Assembly: GCA_021203915.1 (NCBI GenBank)
Contig: JAJQAI010000307.1
Location: forward strand, 1 to 5,018
Origin: Prevotella sp.
GTDB taxonomy: Bacteria; Bacteroidota; Bacteroidia; Bacteroidales; Bacteroidaceae
Length of the DNA stretch: 5,018 bases
Reading direction: 5' to 3'
A program made the translations under genes and the position numbers. Positions within the stretch are counted from its first letter, which is position 1. Each line of letters starts with the position of its first letter. The notes beneath the pieces are model-generated. The model saw only the letters and a list, made by a program, of their open reading frames with translations, did not search any database and had not been told where the DNA came from. This document shows, piece after piece, positions 4,974-5,018 of the stretch.

Positions 4974-5018
4974 ATGAGAACCTTAAGAATAATCGGAATG
5001 GCCATCGTAGCCATTGTT
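4974..5018 (+). CDS. Start of an exported protein gene, cut by the window end
   Basis: Only 15 codons are present: MRTLRIIGMAIVAIV. Two arginines followed by a hydrophobic run look like the start of a signal peptide, or of a lipoprotein signal of the kind common in Bacteroidales; the cleavage site lies outside the window. A TAnnTTTG box 33 nt upstream and a purine-rich AAAGAGAG before the ATG support this start. The product cannot be named. Confidence 0.6.
   Translation, partial: MRTLRIIGMAIVAIV

Overview
The window looks like accessory DNA from a member of the Bacteroidales (Prevotella/Bacteroides-like). The grounds are AT-rich sequence, repeated matches to the Bacteroidetes -7 promoter box TAnnTTTG, start codons without convincing Shine-Dalgarno sites, and typical Bacteroidetes families (secreted Sel1 repeats, MORN-type repeats). 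The genus is inference.

Layout, left to right. (1) 22-795, minus: a two-pass membrane protein with a charged coiled coil and a C-terminal glycine zipper. Its own promoter (824-831) lies inside the longest possible ORF and fixes the start at 795. (2) 796-1323: a gene-free stretch of about 530 bp with a divergent plus-strand promoter (-7 box 899-906), a run of small inverted repeats (three nearly abutting at 1046-1116), and a well-formed promoter at 1269-1299. It could be a structured leader or small RNA. (3) 1324-2868, plus: what appears to be one gene for a ~514-residue HExxH (zinc-metallopeptidase-like) protein, cut by a single in-frame TAG at 2149-2151. (4) 2869-3160: a convergent intergenic region with three copies of a short hairpin repeat and a nested inverted repeat. 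(5) 3161-3958, minus: a secreted protein made almost entirely of six 36-residue Sel1 repeats. A fourth hairpin copy (4008-4035) sits directly upstream, against its promoter. (6) 4189-4763, plus: a decayed MORN-repeat gene with no start, one frameshift and one nonsense codon. (7) 4774-4890: a doubtful 38-codon ORF. (8) 4974 to the end: the first 15 codons of a gene with an N-terminal export-signal-like segment and its own promoter.

The genes do not form an evident pathway. Each seems to have its own promoter, and two of the five larger genes look broken, which fits a decaying or rearranging accessory region. The two most interesting signals are the amber-interrupted metallopeptidase-like gene and the hairpin family. 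Read on the minus strand, all four hairpins carry GNRA tetraloops (GCGA or GUGA). In two of them G-U wobbles close the stem only on that strand, pointing to functional RNA hairpins (intrinsic terminators in three cases) transcribed leftward. I found no defence system, integrase, transposase, tRNA, rRNA or CRISPR array.
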